Numbered from the stretch's first letter, positions 27,544-37,593 are shown. The stretch: 64,000 nt of DNA from Shimia isoporae (GCF_004346865.1 NZ_SMGR01000001.1:868001-932000), one strand, 5' to 3'. A program made the numbers and translations. Notes: a model not told the origin generated them from the sequence alone.

Positions 27544-29106
27544 ATGATTTCCAGATTGATGACCGGAGCCGCTGCGCTGGCCGTGACAGCAGGCATGGCC
27601 GCCGCAGAGTATAAGCTTCACGTCGTACACATTAATGACCTACACAGCCGGATTGAGCCGATTAACAAATACGACTCAACCTGCAAAGCAGAGGACAATG
27701 CCGAAGGTAAGTGCTTTGGCGGCTATGCCCGGGTGGCGACCAAAATTGCCGAGTTGCGCGCGCAATTGGCAGATGAAAACCTGATCGTTCTGGACGCTGG
27801 AGACCAGTATCAGGGCTCTCTGATGTACACGACCTACAAAGGCGACGTGGAAATCGAGATGGCCGAGAAGGTTGGCTTTGATGCGATGGCCGTGGGCAAC
27901 CACGAATTTGACGACGGTCCGGAAGGCCTTTTGAAGCTGATCGAGGGTGTGTCTTTCCCTGTGATTTCCGGCAACCTTGATGTGAGCAAATCCAACGTGC
28001 TTGCGGGCAAGGTGCAGAACCACGTCGTGCTCGAGGTCGGTGGTGAAAAAATTGGGATCATTTCGGCGCTTGCGACAGATACTGCCGAGACTTCCAGCCC
28101 AGGCGAAGCTGTGATTTTTCAGGATGAAATCCAATCATTGCAAGCCGATGTCGATGCGCTGACAGCGGAAGGTGTCACAAAAATTATCGCGCTGAACCAC
28201 GTTGGCGTGAAAAAGGACATGGAAATCGCGGAAGCTGTGAAAGGCGTCGATGCGGTTGTAGGAGGCCATAGCCACACCAAGTTCTCCAACACCGAAGAAG
28301 GCGCGATGGCCTATCCGACGATGGTTGGAGGCGTACCAGTGGTACAGGCCTATGCCTATTCCAAATACGTTGGTCATTTGGTGCTGACCTTTGACGACGA
28401 GGGCAATGTGACGTCCGCGACGGGCGACACGATCCTGCTGGATGCTTCGGTTGCCGAAGATCCGGAAATCGTCGCGCGTGTTGCCGAATTGGCAGGCCCG
28501 ATTGACGAGATGAAAAACCGTGTTGTTGCAGAAGCAGCCGAGGCCATCGACGGCGAACGCGGCTCTTGCCGGGCTATGGAATGCGCAATGGGCAACCTGG
28601 TGGCGGACGCCATGCTAGACCGCGTGAAGGATCAAGGTATCCAGATCGCTATTCAGAACGGGGGCGGTTTGCGCGCGTCCATCGACGCAGGTGAAATCAC
28701 CATGGGTGAAGTGCTGACTGTTCTGCCGTTCCAGAACACTCTGTCCACCTTTGAAGTTACCGGTGAAGCAATCGTGGCTGCGCTGGAGAACGGTGTGTCG
28801 AAGCACGAGGAGGGCGCCGGCCGCTTTGCTCAGGTTGCGGGCATGACCTATGCCTTTGACGTGACCCGCCCTGTTGGTAGCCGCGTGAGCGACGTCATGG
28901 TTGGTGGTGAGCCAATCGAGCTTGGCAAAGTTTATGGCGTTGTGTCCAACAACTATGTGCGGAACGGTGGTGACGGCTACAAAATGTTCCGTGCCGCGCA
29001 GAACGCATACGACTTTGGCCCCGACCTTGCAGACGTGACTGCCGAATATCTGGCAGCCAACGGCCCGTTCAAGCCGATGCTAGATGGACGCATTACTGCG
29101 AAGTAG
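27544..29106 (+). CDS. periplasmic 5'-nucleotidase / metallophosphatase
   Basis: 520-residue exported bifunctional UDP-sugar hydrolase/5'-nucleotidase-type enzyme. A signal peptide (RLMTGAAALAVTAGMAAA) precedes the metal-binding HINDLHSR, DAGDQYQGS, GNHEFDDG and GGHSHT motifs of the metallophosphatase domain. The C-terminal nucleotide-binding domain has QNGGGLRASI and VSNNYVRNGGDGYKMF. It would release phosphate and nucleosides from nucleotides in the periplasm. RBS GAGGGGG. A strong terminator follows. Confidence 0.95.
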   Translation: MISRLMTGAAALAVTAGMAAAEYKLHVVHINDLHSRIEPINKYDSTCKAEDNAEGKCFGGYARVATKIAELRAQLADENLIVLDAGDQYQGSLMYTTYKGDVEIEMAEKVGFDAMAVGNHEFDDGPEGLLKLIEGVSFPVISGNLDVSKSNVLAGKVQNHVVLEVGGEKIGIISALATDTAETSSPGEAVIFQDEIQSLQADVDALTAEGVTKIIALNHVGVKKDMEIAEAVKGVDAVVGGHSHTKFSNTEEGAMAYPTMVGGVPVVQAYAYSKYVGHLVLTFDDEGNVTSATGDTILLDASVAEDPEIVARVAELAGPIDEMKNRVVAEAAEAIDGERGSCRAMECAMGNLVADAMLDRVKDQGIQIAIQNGGGLRASIDAGEITMGEVLTVLPFQNTLSTFEVTGEAIVAALENGVSKHEEGAGRFAQVAGMTYAFDVTRPVGSRVSDVMVGGEPIELGKVYGVVSNNYVRNGGDGYKMFRAAQNAYDFGPDLADVTAEYLAANGPFKPMLDGRITAK

Positions 29107-29130
29107 GGAAACTTGCTTGACGAGTTAGGC

Positions 29131-29159
29131 CCTCGCCAGGAAACTGGCGGGGGTTTTTT
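29131..29159 (+). terminator. terminator of 5'-nucleotidase gene
   Basis: CCTCGCCAG and CTGGCGGGG pair around loop GAAA, with one G-T wobble, followed by TTTTTT. It ends 10 bp before the next gene start. Confidence 0.92.
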
Positions 29160-29169
29160 GTGAGGGGCC

Positions 29170-29475
29170 ATGGATCATCCGCTCATCGATCTGATAAATC
29201 AGAAAATCCGGGATGCCGAGGCGGCTGGTGAATTCGACGACCTGCAAGGTTCCGGCAAGCCGTTGCCGCGCCATGACGATCCCGAAAACGCACTGATAAA
29301 CCGCCTCATGGAGGAAAATGGTGCAGTGCCTGAATTTGTTTCCTTGTCGCGTGAACTGAGCAAACTGAGGGACGAGTTGAGGGAAACCGGCGACCGCACA
29401 AAACGGTCTGAGATCATGAAAGAGATGTCGATGATGGAGGCGCGCATTGACCTTGCCCGAAAAGGCGGTCGGTGA
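29170..29475 (+). CDS. DUF1992 / DnaJ-homologue C28-domain protein
   Basis: 101-residue protein made almost wholly of the DUF1992 domain (the conserved region also found in DNAJC28). HPLIDLINQKIRDAEAAGEFDDLQGSG at the N-terminus and the following KPLPR are diagnostic; the rest is a charged helix. No J-domain is present. The ATG follows GAGGGG. Function unknown. Confidence 0.9.
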   Translation: MDHPLIDLINQKIRDAEAAGEFDDLQGSGKPLPRHDDPENALINRLMEENGAVPEFVSLSRELSKLRDELRETGDRTKRSEIMKEMSMMEARIDLARKGGR

Positions 29476-29478
29476 AGG

Positions 29479-31200
29479 CTAGTCGAGGTCCGGCCACAGG
29501 TCTGGATCAAGGTTGTCGACAAGGGGCCGCATCAAGTCGGCGTGCGCCCGCCACTTACCGAGTGAACGGGTATGGATTTCGCTTCTCACTTCGCTGATTG
29601 AGGCGGTTGCTACTGACTGTGGATTGGTCTCAGGCCGCGCCATTGCTGGCTCCCATTCAAGATCGCAAAAGGAAGCAAGGTGTCGCGTCGCGGCCTCCGG
29701 ATCTTTCACAAGATCCGCATACTTGATCGACACAAAACGCTGGCCCAACTGAGTTTCCCATAGTTGAGTGTACTTGCGGTAGTTATTTAAGGCGTGCGCA
29801 ATCCAGCGCATGTCCGAAGTGTAATATGTCCGCCATCCTGACAAATGCCGTTGCCACATAGAGAAGGCAATTTCACGTGGGTCACGGCAGATGTTGATAA
29901 AGCGGGCCTCTGGGAAACACTCTGCGATTTTTCCGGCTGTCTCGTATTGCCCCGGTGTCTTGTCAACGACCGCCTGCGTTCCAGCTGGCAAGTCTGGCAT
30001 TTCGTTTACGTAGTGACTTGCAAGCGCGATAGGGTCCGCTTCAAAGTCATCGAAACGGGTGTTGATCCCGAACTCACCCAAACCCTGAACTCTGGAGTGA
30101 TTGGATATCATCAGTTCGGCAAGAGTTGTCCCGGACCGCGGCATGCCGATCACAAAAATCTTGGTGATCGATGAGGCTTGCGCGTGGCTCTCGAACGACG
30201 TGGGGTTTTTCTCAGACCAGTTCAGGGCAGCTTTGAAGTCGGCATCCGCCCGTTTTCGATCATACGGTAGCGCACGAGCGCGCCGCACGTTGGACACTTG
30301 AAATTGCTCCAGGGCAGCGTCTGTTTTACCCTGTTTTAGCAGGGCCTTAGCCAAAGAGAGTTCAATCGCAGCACGTTGTTCTTCCGACAGGTTTTTGTCT
30401 TTCAGGGCCTTTTCGCAGACCAACCTCAAAGAAGGTATTTCGTCTTCGCTGGAGATCTCTACGAGCGAAGAAATCGAGTCGTCGTGAGCAGGCGTTGTCT
30501 TGATAATGCGTTGGAAATTCCGTTTGGCAGCCTCAAATTGCGCCAGTTGCGACTGTAGCAATGCCAAACTGTAGCGGTAATCCACATTTTCAGGCGCGAG
30601 TTTCACGGCTTTGCCGAAGGCGGCGGTCGCGTCTTCGAACCGGTGGAGTTCATTCAGGGCAGATCCGTAGTTTCCGTGTGCCTCAGCGTTCATCGGTGCG
30701 GCCAAGGTGACCTTCTCAAACTCAGCGCAAGCCTCTCGGAAGTTGCGCATCTCGAAAAGGATCAAGGCCAGAAAGCTACGGGCTTGTGTGTTTTCCGGAG
30801 CGATGGCGATGGCACGTTGAGCGTTCCCAAGCGCAGCCTCAAGTGATCCAAGTTCCAGTTGAGTGCCTGCGGCAAGCAGCGATAGTTGAACGTCTGTCGG
30901 GGATGCATCCAGCCATTTTGAAAGAAGAGAATTGGCTTTCTCCGTTTGGTCGAGAGACACCAGAGTACCGATCAGATGTTGCCGGATTTCCAAATCGCCG
31001 GGAGTTGCCTTGTTTGCCTCCGCAAGAAATTTGAGCGCTTCTTTCGGTCTCCCAGACAGGCGTAGCGCGACGCCGGCAAACTTCCGGAATGCAGGTTCTT
31101 TCGGATATTTTTTTACGCTCTGGCGTGCTTGCTTTGCCGCGGAAACGAAGTCGCCGGCCTTCAATTTGGCAAAAATAGCCTGCAGTTGCGCTTGCACCAA
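29479..31200 (-). CDS. TPR-sulfotransferase fusion protein
   Basis: 573-residue protein. Residues 1-310 are tandem TPR-like helical hairpins; residues about 345-573 form a sulfotransferase domain with the PAPS 5'-phosphosulfate loop FVIGMPRSGTT near residue 350 and a 3'-phosphate region around INICRDPREIAFSMW. It would transfer sulfate from PAPS to an unknown protein, peptide or carbohydrate acceptor chosen through the TPR part (inference). The gene is monocistronic with a short gap to the DUF1992 gene, to which it is convergent. Confidence 0.88.
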   Translation of the reverse strand: MVQAQLQAIFAKLKAGDFVSAAKQARQSVKKYPKEPAFRKFAGVALRLSGRPKEALKFLAEANKATPGDLEIRQHLIGTLVSLDQTEKANSLLSKWLDASPTDVQLSLLAAGTQLELGSLEAALGNAQRAIAIAPENTQARSFLALILFEMRNFREACAEFEKVTLAAPMNAEAHGNYGSALNELHRFEDATAAFGKAVKLAPENVDYRYSLALLQSQLAQFEAAKRNFQRIIKTTPAHDDSISSLVEISSEDEIPSLRLVCEKALKDKNLSEEQRAAIELSLAKALLKQGKTDAALEQFQVSNVRRARALPYDRKRADADFKAALNWSEKNPTSFESHAQASSITKIFVIGMPRSGTTLAELMISNHSRVQGLGEFGINTRFDDFEADPIALASHYVNEMPDLPAGTQAVVDKTPGQYETAGKIAECFPEARFINICRDPREIAFSMWQRHLSGWRTYYTSDMRWIAHALNNYRKYTQLWETQLGQRFVSIKYADLVKDPEAATRHLASFCDLEWEPAMARPETNPQSVATASISEVRSEIHTRSLGKWRAHADLMRPLVDNLDPDLWPDLD

Positions 31201-31322
31201 AACTTCCCCCGGTCGCGAGACTTCAAGTCATTGATATTAGGTCTCGCTCACGAGTGCCAGAGTTTGGGGGACCCATTGGCTTGAGCGGTGACATTCAAGC
31301 TCGAGGTTGGCATTTTGGAAAA

Positions 31323-31985
31323 ATGTGCGGACGATTTGCGATCACTCTCCCGACCGATGCCATGGCGCAGCTGTTCTCGGCCGTGCCGGCCAACAACTTG
31401 CCTGCGGTGCCAAACTACAACGTATGTCCAACCACTCAGGTTCACGTCGTGTTGGGGGCTGCGGAAACTGAGCGGCGCTTGGTGTCAATGCGCTGGGGTT
31501 TTTTACCGAAGTGGTACAAGTCTCCAACCGACGGGCCGCTGCTGATCAATGCGCGTGCGGAGACAATTGCAGAGAAGCCTGCGTTTCGAACGGCTTGCCG
31601 GGAGCGGCGATGCCTGATCCCCGTAACGGGATTTTATGAATGGACCAAAGACGACGATGGAACGCGATGGCCGTGGTACATTCACGGCGCCGAAACTTTG
31701 GCACTGGCTGGTGTTTGGCAGGAGTGGGGGCCCGAGGAGGCTCGACAAGTAACCTGCGCGATAGTGACAACAGGTGCCAACCAAACCATGTCACAGGTGC
31801 ATCACCGCATGCCTGTTGTTATTGACGAAGGTGACTGGGGACTTTGGTTGGGTGAGCAGGGACACGGGGCTGCGACCCTGATGAAAGCTGCGGAAGAAGA
31901 CCTTTTGTCATTTCATCAAGTTGACAGGGCTGTGAATTCCAATCGCGCGTCGGGAGCAGAATTGATAAATCCGATTGAGGCGTAA
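31323..31985 (+). CDS. SOS response-associated peptidase, YedK/HMCES (SRAP) family
   Basis: 220-residue SRAP-domain protein that forms a covalent thiazolidine link to abasic sites in single-stranded DNA. The start must be ATG 31323, because removal of Met exposes the catalytic Cys2 (MCGRFA); a longer upstream frame would bury it. NARAET, GFYEW and the catalytic-His region HHRMPVV are present. It stands alone between divergent and unrelated genes; no LexA-like site was recognised. Confidence 0.95.
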   Translation: MCGRFAITLPTDAMAQLFSAVPANNLPAVPNYNVCPTTQVHVVLGAAETERRLVSMRWGFLPKWYKSPTDGPLLINARAETIAEKPAFRTACRERRCLIPVTGFYEWTKDDDGTRWPWYIHGAETLALAGVWQEWGPEEARQVTCAIVTTGANQTMSQVHHRMPVVIDEGDWGLWLGEQGHGAATLMKAAEEDLLSFHQVDRAVNSNRASGAELINPIEA

Positions 31986-32113
31986 TCTATTGGAAACGCC
32001 GAAAGGACGCCGGAGCATTTTCAAGAAATGTGGAACAATCCTTCAGGGGGATATGGGCTGGCGTTCCGCCCCTTAGAACGGATGATGAGACCAGTGTTTC
32101 AAGGAGTGTCTGA

Positions 32114-32935
32114 ATGTCTCGTTCGTCGTATTTTGCACCCAAGGGTGGTTTGCCGCCGCAGACCCAGCTTTTGACCGATAGGGCCATGTTCACCGAGAGT
32201 TTTGCGGTGATCCCCAAAGGCACAATGACAGACATCGTGACGTCGAACTTGCCGTTCTGGACGGATACCCGCGTCTGGGTGATTGCCCGTCCAATGAGCG
32301 GGTTTTCGGAGACGTTTTCGCATTATATCGTTGAAGTCGCGCCGGGTGGCGGTAGCGAAAAACCGGAGTTGGACGCGCAAGCACAGGGCGTGCTGTTCGT
32401 TGTGGAAGGGACAGCGGTTTTGCATATTGGCACGTCGCGCCATGAGTTGACCGAGGGCGGATATGCCTATCTTCCGGCGGGACAGGAATGGCACCTCAAA
32501 AATGAAAGCGCCGCGCCGGTCAAGTTCCACTGGATTCGAAAGGCCTATGAAGCTGTGGATGGAATCGATGCGCCTGACGCCTTCGTCACGTCCGATCATG
32601 AAGTTGATCCAATTGCGATGCCTGATACCGATGGGCGCTGGGCTACGACGCGGTTTGTCGATCCGGACGACATGCGCCACGACATGCACGTAAACATCGT
32701 GACATTTGAACCTGGCGGCGTGATCCCGTTCCTGGAAACGCATGTCATGGAACATGGGTTGTATGTGCTTGAGGGCAAAGCGGTTTATCGACTTAATCAG
32801 GACTGGGTCGAAGTTGAAGCCGGTGATTATATGTGGCTGCGCGCCTTTTGCCCGCAGGCCTGCTACGCCGGTGGTCCGGCGAAGTTCCGCTACTTGCTGT
32901 ACAAGGACGTGAACCGGCACATGAAACTCCGCTAA
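32114..32935 (+). CDS. allE: (S)-ureidoglycine aminohydrolase
   Basis: 273-residue bicupin that hydrolyses (S)-ureidoglycine to (S)-ureidoglycolate plus ammonia in purine-ring degradation. The two cupin barrels are visible, with the second carrying FLETHVMEHGLYVLEGKAVY, the Mn-binding type motif of this family, and MRHDMHVNIVTFEPGG before it. SD AAGGAG precedes the ATG. The next gene, a BhcC-like aldolase, follows after 29 bp. No other allantoin genes are in the window. Confidence 0.93.
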   Translation: MSRSSYFAPKGGLPPQTQLLTDRAMFTESFAVIPKGTMTDIVTSNLPFWTDTRVWVIARPMSGFSETFSHYIVEVAPGGGSEKPELDAQAQGVLFVVEGTAVLHIGTSRHELTEGGYAYLPAGQEWHLKNESAAPVKFHWIRKAYEAVDGIDAPDAFVTSDHEVDPIAMPDTDGRWATTRFVDPDDMRHDMHVNIVTFEPGGVIPFLETHVMEHGLYVLEGKAVYRLNQDWVEVEAGDYMWLRAFCPQACYAGGPAKFRYLLYKDVNRHMKLR

Positions 32936-32964
32936 GGTTCCCGCAGGCAACGGAGGTGGCGAAC

Positions 32965-34119
32965 ATGGCTGAGTTGGAAGAACTGGAACTCGGGTACGAT
33001 ATTCCTGCGCGTGTTGGCATGTCCGAAGAAGAGGTTTTCACACCTGCGCTTGTTCTGGATCTGGATGCGTTGGAGCGCAACATTTCTAAAATGGGAAACT
33101 TTGTCCGTGCTCATGGTCTGCGCCATCGCGTTCATGGCAAGATGCATAAGTCCGTGGACGTCGCAAAGCTGCAAATCGAGCTAGGCGGTGCAGCCGGAGT
33201 TTGTTGCCAGAAGGTCAGCGAGGCGGAAGCCTTTGTGAGAGGTGGCATCTCAGATGTTCTGATAAGCAACCAAGTGCGCGATCCAAGGATGATTGAGCGC
33301 TTGGCGCGTCTACCGAAGCTCGGGGCAACTGTCAGTGTTTGCATTGATGACCTACGCAATGTGAGCGAGCTATCAGCTGCTGCAGAGAGTGCTGGTACAG
33401 AGCTTCAGGCCTTTGTCGAGATTGACTGTGGAGCCGGTCGATGCGGCGTTTCAAGTGCGCAGGATGCTGTCGAAATTGCGCAAGCGATCGAGATTGCAGA
33501 CGGTCTGAGTTTTGTGGGTATTCAGGCCTATCAAGGGGCAATGCAGCATCTGGAGACGTTTGACGAACGCAAGTCCGCCGCGGAAGCTGCGCATGGTATC
33601 GTGCGCCGCGTTTTGGACGCTCTGCGAAATGCTGGACTTGACCCCAACCTTGTAACGGGCGGCGGAACCGGTTCGTTCCAATTCGAAAGCGCCTCGGGGC
33701 TCTATGGCGAACTGCAATGCGGGTCTTACGCATTTATGGACGCTGACTATGGGCGGTTGCTGAACGAAGATGGCGAACGGTTGGATGAAGGCTCATGGGA
33801 AAACGCGCTGTTCGTGTTGAGTTCCGTAATGAGCACGGCGCGTCGTGGCCAAGCAGTTGTGGATGCGGGGCTCAAGGCAATGAGCATGGAAAGTGGACTG
33901 CCGTTGGTCGCGACCAAAGAGGGGCTCACATACGTTGAAGCGTCCGACGAGCATGGCACCATCTCCGACCTGGACAATGTTCTATCAGCGACCGACAAAG
34001 TCCGACTCGTTCCCGGGCATTGTGACCCGACGTGCAATCTCCACGACTGGTATGTCGGGGTGCGAAATGGGGTTGTCGAATGTCTTTGGCCCGTGACCGC
34101 AAGGGGCAAAGTCTTCTGA
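32965..34119 (+). CDS. beta-hydroxyaspartate aldolase-like PLP enzyme (BhcC/DSD1 family)
   Basis: 384-residue PLP-dependent alanine-racemase-fold enzyme. It strongly resembles the 3-hydroxyaspartate aldolase BhcC, which joins glycine and glyoxylate in the beta-hydroxyaspartate cycle: HGKMHKSVDVAKL with the PLP lysine, GVCCQKVSEAEAF, FVEIDCGAGRCGV, GIQAYQGAMQH and the metal site VPGHCDPTCNLHDWYVG. Recognition is from memory of the family, not a search. bhcA, bhcB and bhcD are not adjacent; allE is directly upstream. D-threonine aldolase activity is the alternative. Confidence 0.78.
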   Translation: MAELEELELGYDIPARVGMSEEEVFTPALVLDLDALERNISKMGNFVRAHGLRHRVHGKMHKSVDVAKLQIELGGAAGVCCQKVSEAEAFVRGGISDVLISNQVRDPRMIERLARLPKLGATVSVCIDDLRNVSELSAAAESAGTELQAFVEIDCGAGRCGVSSAQDAVEIAQAIEIADGLSFVGIQAYQGAMQHLETFDERKSAAEAAHGIVRRVLDALRNAGLDPNLVTGGGTGSFQFESASGLYGELQCGSYAFMDADYGRLLNEDGERLDEGSWENALFVLSSVMSTARRGQAVVDAGLKAMSMESGLPLVATKEGLTYVEASDEHGTISDLDNVLSATDKVRLVPGHCDPTCNLHDWYVGVRNGVVECLWPVTARGKVF

Positions 34120-34240
34120 AGTTCAAACGTTGCGGAATGATTGCGCTAACACCATCTTCTGCGGCGATTTCGCTCCCCATTAAGGGTGGTCTTTTGCCTG
34201 CAAACCCTATCAATTGGCCTTTCAGGAAAGGACCAGTGCG

Positions 34241-35239
34241 ATGAGCGCGCCGAAGATCAAGATATTCATCAACGGGTTTGGCCGGATCGGCCGGACTGTT
34301 TTGCGCATCCTGGCGCAAGGCGCGCACTCCCAGTTCGACGTCGTAGGGATTAACGATATCGAGTCTTTGCAGACCTGTGCCTACCTTTTTGAATACGACA
34401 GTGTTTTTGGCGCTTACCGAGGAGAGGTGATCGCGGAAGACGGGATGCTTGCCGTTGACGGCTTGCACATTCCCTTTCATGCCGAGCAAGACCTGAGCGC
34501 AATGGATCTGAGCGATGTTGACGTTGTTCTGGAATGCACCGGGATGGCTGGTGCCAGAGCCGTGGCGGAGCGTGGCTTGGCGGCAGGCGCAGGAGCTGTG
34601 TTGATTTCAGGACCGTCCGATGAGGCGGATGTGACAATCGTGATGGGGGCCAACGAGGGTGACCTCCAAGATCAGAAAATCGTTTCCAACGCATCCTGCA
34701 CGACAAACGCGCTCGCGCCGCTTCTGCGGGTACTTGATCAGAATTTTGGACTTATCAGCGGGCATATGACGACGGTGCACTGTTATACGGGCAGCCAGCC
34801 AACAGTGGATAAGCCGCGGGCTGATTTGGCGCGTAGCCGCGCGGCCGCGCTTTCTATGGTGCCGACTACAACATCTGCGCAACGCATGATCGATAAGGTT
34901 TTGCCGGCTCTAAAGGGACGGGTAGAAGCGCGGGCGATCCGCGTGCCTACGGCGTCTGTATCAGCAATTGACTTGACCATTCAGGCCGAAAAAGCCGTTT
35001 CTGTAGAGGCGGTTAATTCAGCCTTGCGAGCGGAAGCGGAGAATACGCATCTGATAGGCTGGACCGAGAAACCTCTCGTGAGCACGGATCTTCGGGCGCG
35101 GCCCGAATCCTTGGTTCTTAGCGGGCCGGAAACGTCGGTGTCCGTAGGCGGGTTGCTTCGGGTTTTCGGGTGGTATGACAACGAATGGGGCTTTTCCAAT
35201 CGCATGTTGGATATGGCCGAGCGAATGGGGCGGCGGTAA
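34241..35239 (+). CDS. gap: type I glyceraldehyde-3-phosphate dehydrogenase
   Basis: 332-residue GAPDH. NAD motif INGFGRIGR at the N-terminus, catalytic Cys153 in SNASCTTNALAP, the TVHCYTGSQPTVD loop with catalytic His, and GWYDNEWGFSNRM near the end. It is shorter and more divergent than the main glycolytic enzyme in some places (e.g. RPESLVLSGPETSV), so it may be a second, specialised copy; cofactor preference is unclear. Start ATG 34241. maeB follows 30 bp later and may be co-transcribed. Confidence 0.93.
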   Translation: MSAPKIKIFINGFGRIGRTVLRILAQGAHSQFDVVGINDIESLQTCAYLFEYDSVFGAYRGEVIAEDGMLAVDGLHIPFHAEQDLSAMDLSDVDVVLECTGMAGARAVAERGLAAGAGAVLISGPSDEADVTIVMGANEGDLQDQKIVSNASCTTNALAPLLRVLDQNFGLISGHMTTVHCYTGSQPTVDKPRADLARSRAAALSMVPTTTSAQRMIDKVLPALKGRVEARAIRVPTASVSAIDLTIQAEKAVSVEAVNSALRAEAENTHLIGWTEKPLVSTDLRARPESLVLSGPETSVSVGGLLRVFGWYDNEWGFSNRMLDMAERMGRR

Positions 35240-35269
35240 CGCCGGGCGAGGGGATTTCGGAGAGGAAAG

Positions 35270-37546
35270 ATGAGCAACACCAAGGATCAGGATCGCGCAC
35301 GTCAGGCGGCGCTGGATTATCACGAATTTCCAAAGCCGGGTAAGCTTGAGATCCGTGCGACCAAGCCAATGGCGACTGGACGGGATCTGAGCCGGGCATA
35401 CAGCCCCGGCGTGGCGGAGGCCTGCGTCGAGATCGAGAAGAACCCCGCAGATGCAACAAGGTATACATCCAAAGGTAACCTTGTCGCGGTGATCTCGAAC
35501 GGAACAGCCGTGCTTGGTTTGGGTAATATCGGTGCCCAGGCAAGTAAGCCCGTGATGGAAGGCAAAGCCGTCTTATTCAAAAAATTTGCTGGCATTGATT
35601 GCTTTGACATTGAAGTGAACGAGCCTGATCCGGAAAAACTTGCCGATCTCGTGTGCCGGCTGGAGCCAACCTTTGGGGCTGTGAACCTTGAGGACATCAA
35701 AGCGCCTGACTGTTTTCTGGTGGAACGCATTTGCAAAGAGCGGATGAATATTCCGGTGTTCCACGATGACCAGCACGGTACTGCTATCGTTGCAGCCGCG
35801 GCTGCCTACAACGCTTTGATTGTGGCCAAGAAAAAGGTCGAGGAAATCAAGGTTGTCGCGCTGGGAGCGGGCGCAGCAGGAATCGCCTGTCTGAAGATGC
35901 TGATGACCATGGGCGTCCAGCACGAAAACATCCTTATGCTGGACAGCAAGGGTGTTGTGCACACGCAACGCAATGATCTGTCGCCCGAGAAAGCCGAGTT
36001 TGCACAACCGACTGACAAGCGTACCACCATGGAGGCCATGGAAGGCGCAGACCTTTTCCTAGGGGTGTCCGGTCCGGGGCTTCTAACGAAGGAAATGGTA
36101 GAGCAGATGGCGGATGATCCGATCATCTTTGCGCTGGCCAACCCGACGCCCGAAATCATGCCGGAAGAAGCCCGTGAAGCGGCTCCCGGAGCGCTGATTG
36201 CCACGGGGCGGTCCGACTATCCGAACCAGGTAAACAACGTGCTGTGTTTCCCGTTCATCTTCCGCGGTGCCTTGGATGTCGGCGCGACGGAAATCAACGA
36301 TGCGATGAAACTGGCATGCGTTGAGGCGATTGCTGGGCTTGCACGGGAAACGACCAGTGCCGAAGTGGGTGTGGCCTACCGTGGTGAAACGCTGACATTC
36401 GGGCCCAACTATCTGATTCCAAAACCATTTGATCCGCGTCTGCTGCCGACTGTGGCCGTTGCTGTAGCCAAGGCGGCGATGGACAGCGAGGTCGCGAGCA
36501 AGCCGATTGATTTGCACGCGTACGAGGAAAAACTGCGCGCTCAGGTGTTCCGTTCTTCGATGATCATGCGGCCTGTATACGAAGCGGCAAGCATGTCCCG
36601 GCGCCGTATCATCTTTGCCGAGGGTGAAGATGAGAGGGTGCTGAGAACGGCGCAGGCGATGCTTGAGGACACGGTTGATACACCGGTTCTAATCGGGCGT
36701 CCCGAAGTGGTTGCGCACCGCCTTGAAAAGGCAGGGCTCAAAATCAAACCGGGCGTGGATTTCGAATTGATCAACCCCGAGCAGGACGAGCGGTATCGCG
36801 ACTATTGGACGACGTATCACAGCAAGCTGCGCCGCAAGGGTGTCAGCCCGGATAACGCCAAGGCGATCCTGCGGACAAACGCAACCGCGATTGCTGCTGT
36901 GGCAGTGGAACGGGGCGACGCCGATAGCATGATCTGCGGCACCTTTGGAGAGTATCGCTGGCATCTTCGTTACGTGACAGAAATGTTGCAAAACAAGGAG
37001 TTGCACCCGGTTGGGTCACTGTCACTGATAATTCTCGACAAAGGACCTCTGTTCCTTGCGGACACGCACATCCACATTGAACCGACTGCGGAGCAAGTGG
37101 CCGAAACCGTGATTGCGGCAGCGCGCCATGTACGCCGGTTCGGGGTCGATCCCAAGATTGCGCTGTGTTCGGGAAGCCAGTTTGGTAACCTGGACAGCCA
37201 TTCCGGCCGCGTGATGCGTGGTGCATTGGATGTTTTGGACCAGTACGAACATGACTTTGAATACGAAGGGGAAATGCACACGGATGCGGCCCTTGATCCA
37301 GAGCTGCGCGACCGACTTTTCCCGGGTGGCCGCTTGAATGGGAAGGCCAACGTGTTGGTCTATTCAAACACGGATGCGGCGGGCGCGACCCGCAATATTC
37401 TGAAGTCTGTCGCTGACGGTCTGGAGGTTGGGCCTATTCTGATGGGAATGGGCAACCGCGCGCATATTGTGACGCCTTCGATCACGGTTCGCGGTTTGAT
37501 GAATATGGCGGCACTGGCTGGCACTACGGTGTCAACTTACGGATGA
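35270..37546 (+). CDS. maeB: NADP-dependent malic enzyme with phosphotransacetylase-like domain
   Basis: 758-residue MaeB-type enzyme that decarboxylates malate to pyruvate. The malic N-domain ([12 protein letters not shown]), NAD(P)-binding domain ([16 protein letters not shown]) and the C-terminal PTA-like domain from about residue 430 ([15 protein letters not shown]) are in order; the last is usually regulatory, binding acetyl-CoA, rather than catalytic. SD GGAGAGGA precedes the ATG. Followed by the repeat array and terminator. Confidence 0.97.
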   Translation: MSNTKDQDRARQAALDYHEFPKPGKLEIRATKPMATGRDLSRAYSPGVAEACVEIEKNPADATRYTSKGNLVAVISNGTAVLGLGNIGAQASKPVMEGKAVLFKKFAGIDCFDIEVNEPDPEKLADLVCRLEPTFGAVNLEDIKAPDCFLVERICKERMNIPVFHDDQHGTAIVAAAAAYNALIVAKKKVEEIKVVALGAGAAGIACLKMLMTMGVQHENILMLDSKGVVHTQRNDLSPEKAEFAQPTDKRTTMEAMEGADLFLGVSGPGLLTKEMVEQMADDPIIFALANPTPEIMPEEAREAAPGALIATGRSDYPNQVNNVLCFPFIFRGALDVGATEINDAMKLACVEAIAGLARETTSAEVGVAYRGETLTFGPNYLIPKPFDPRLLPTVAVAVAKAAMDSEVASKPIDLHAYEEKLRAQVFRSSMIMRPVYEAASMSRRRIIFAEGEDERVLRTAQAMLEDTVDTPVLIGRPEVVAHRLEKAGLKIKPGVDFELINPEQDERYRDYWTTYHSKLRRKGVSPDNAKAILRTNATAIAAVAVERGDADSMICGTFGEYRWHLRYVTEMLQNKELHPVGSLSLIILDKGPLFLADTHIHIEPTAEQVAETVIAAARHVRRFGVDPKIALCSGSQFGNLDSHSGRVMRGALDVLDQYEHDFEYEGEMHTDAALDPELRDRLFPGGRLNGKANVLVYSNTDAAGATRNILKSVADGLEVGPILMGMGNRAHIVTPSITVRGLMNMAALAGTTVSTYG

Positions 37547-37557
37547 CCGGGGGTCGT

Positions 37558-37588
37558 CTGTAAAACGACGGCATAGCGTCGGTGAGAC
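37558..37588. repeat. 11-bp phased tandem repeat between stop codon and terminator (copy B)
   Basis: Units CTGTAAAACGA (37558-37568), CGGCATAGCGT (37569-37579) and partial CGGTGAGAC (37580-37588). The array aligns with the last three units of the array at 3870-3900 at about 23 of 28 positions, and sits in the same place: just after a stop codon, just before a GGGGC-starting terminator, between convergent genes. Confidence 0.75.
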
Positions 37589-37593
37589 TAAAT

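Noticed and set aside
32099..32950. 283-residue frame antisense to allE
   Set aside because: Exact mirror of a recognised enzyme gene, with no independent support.
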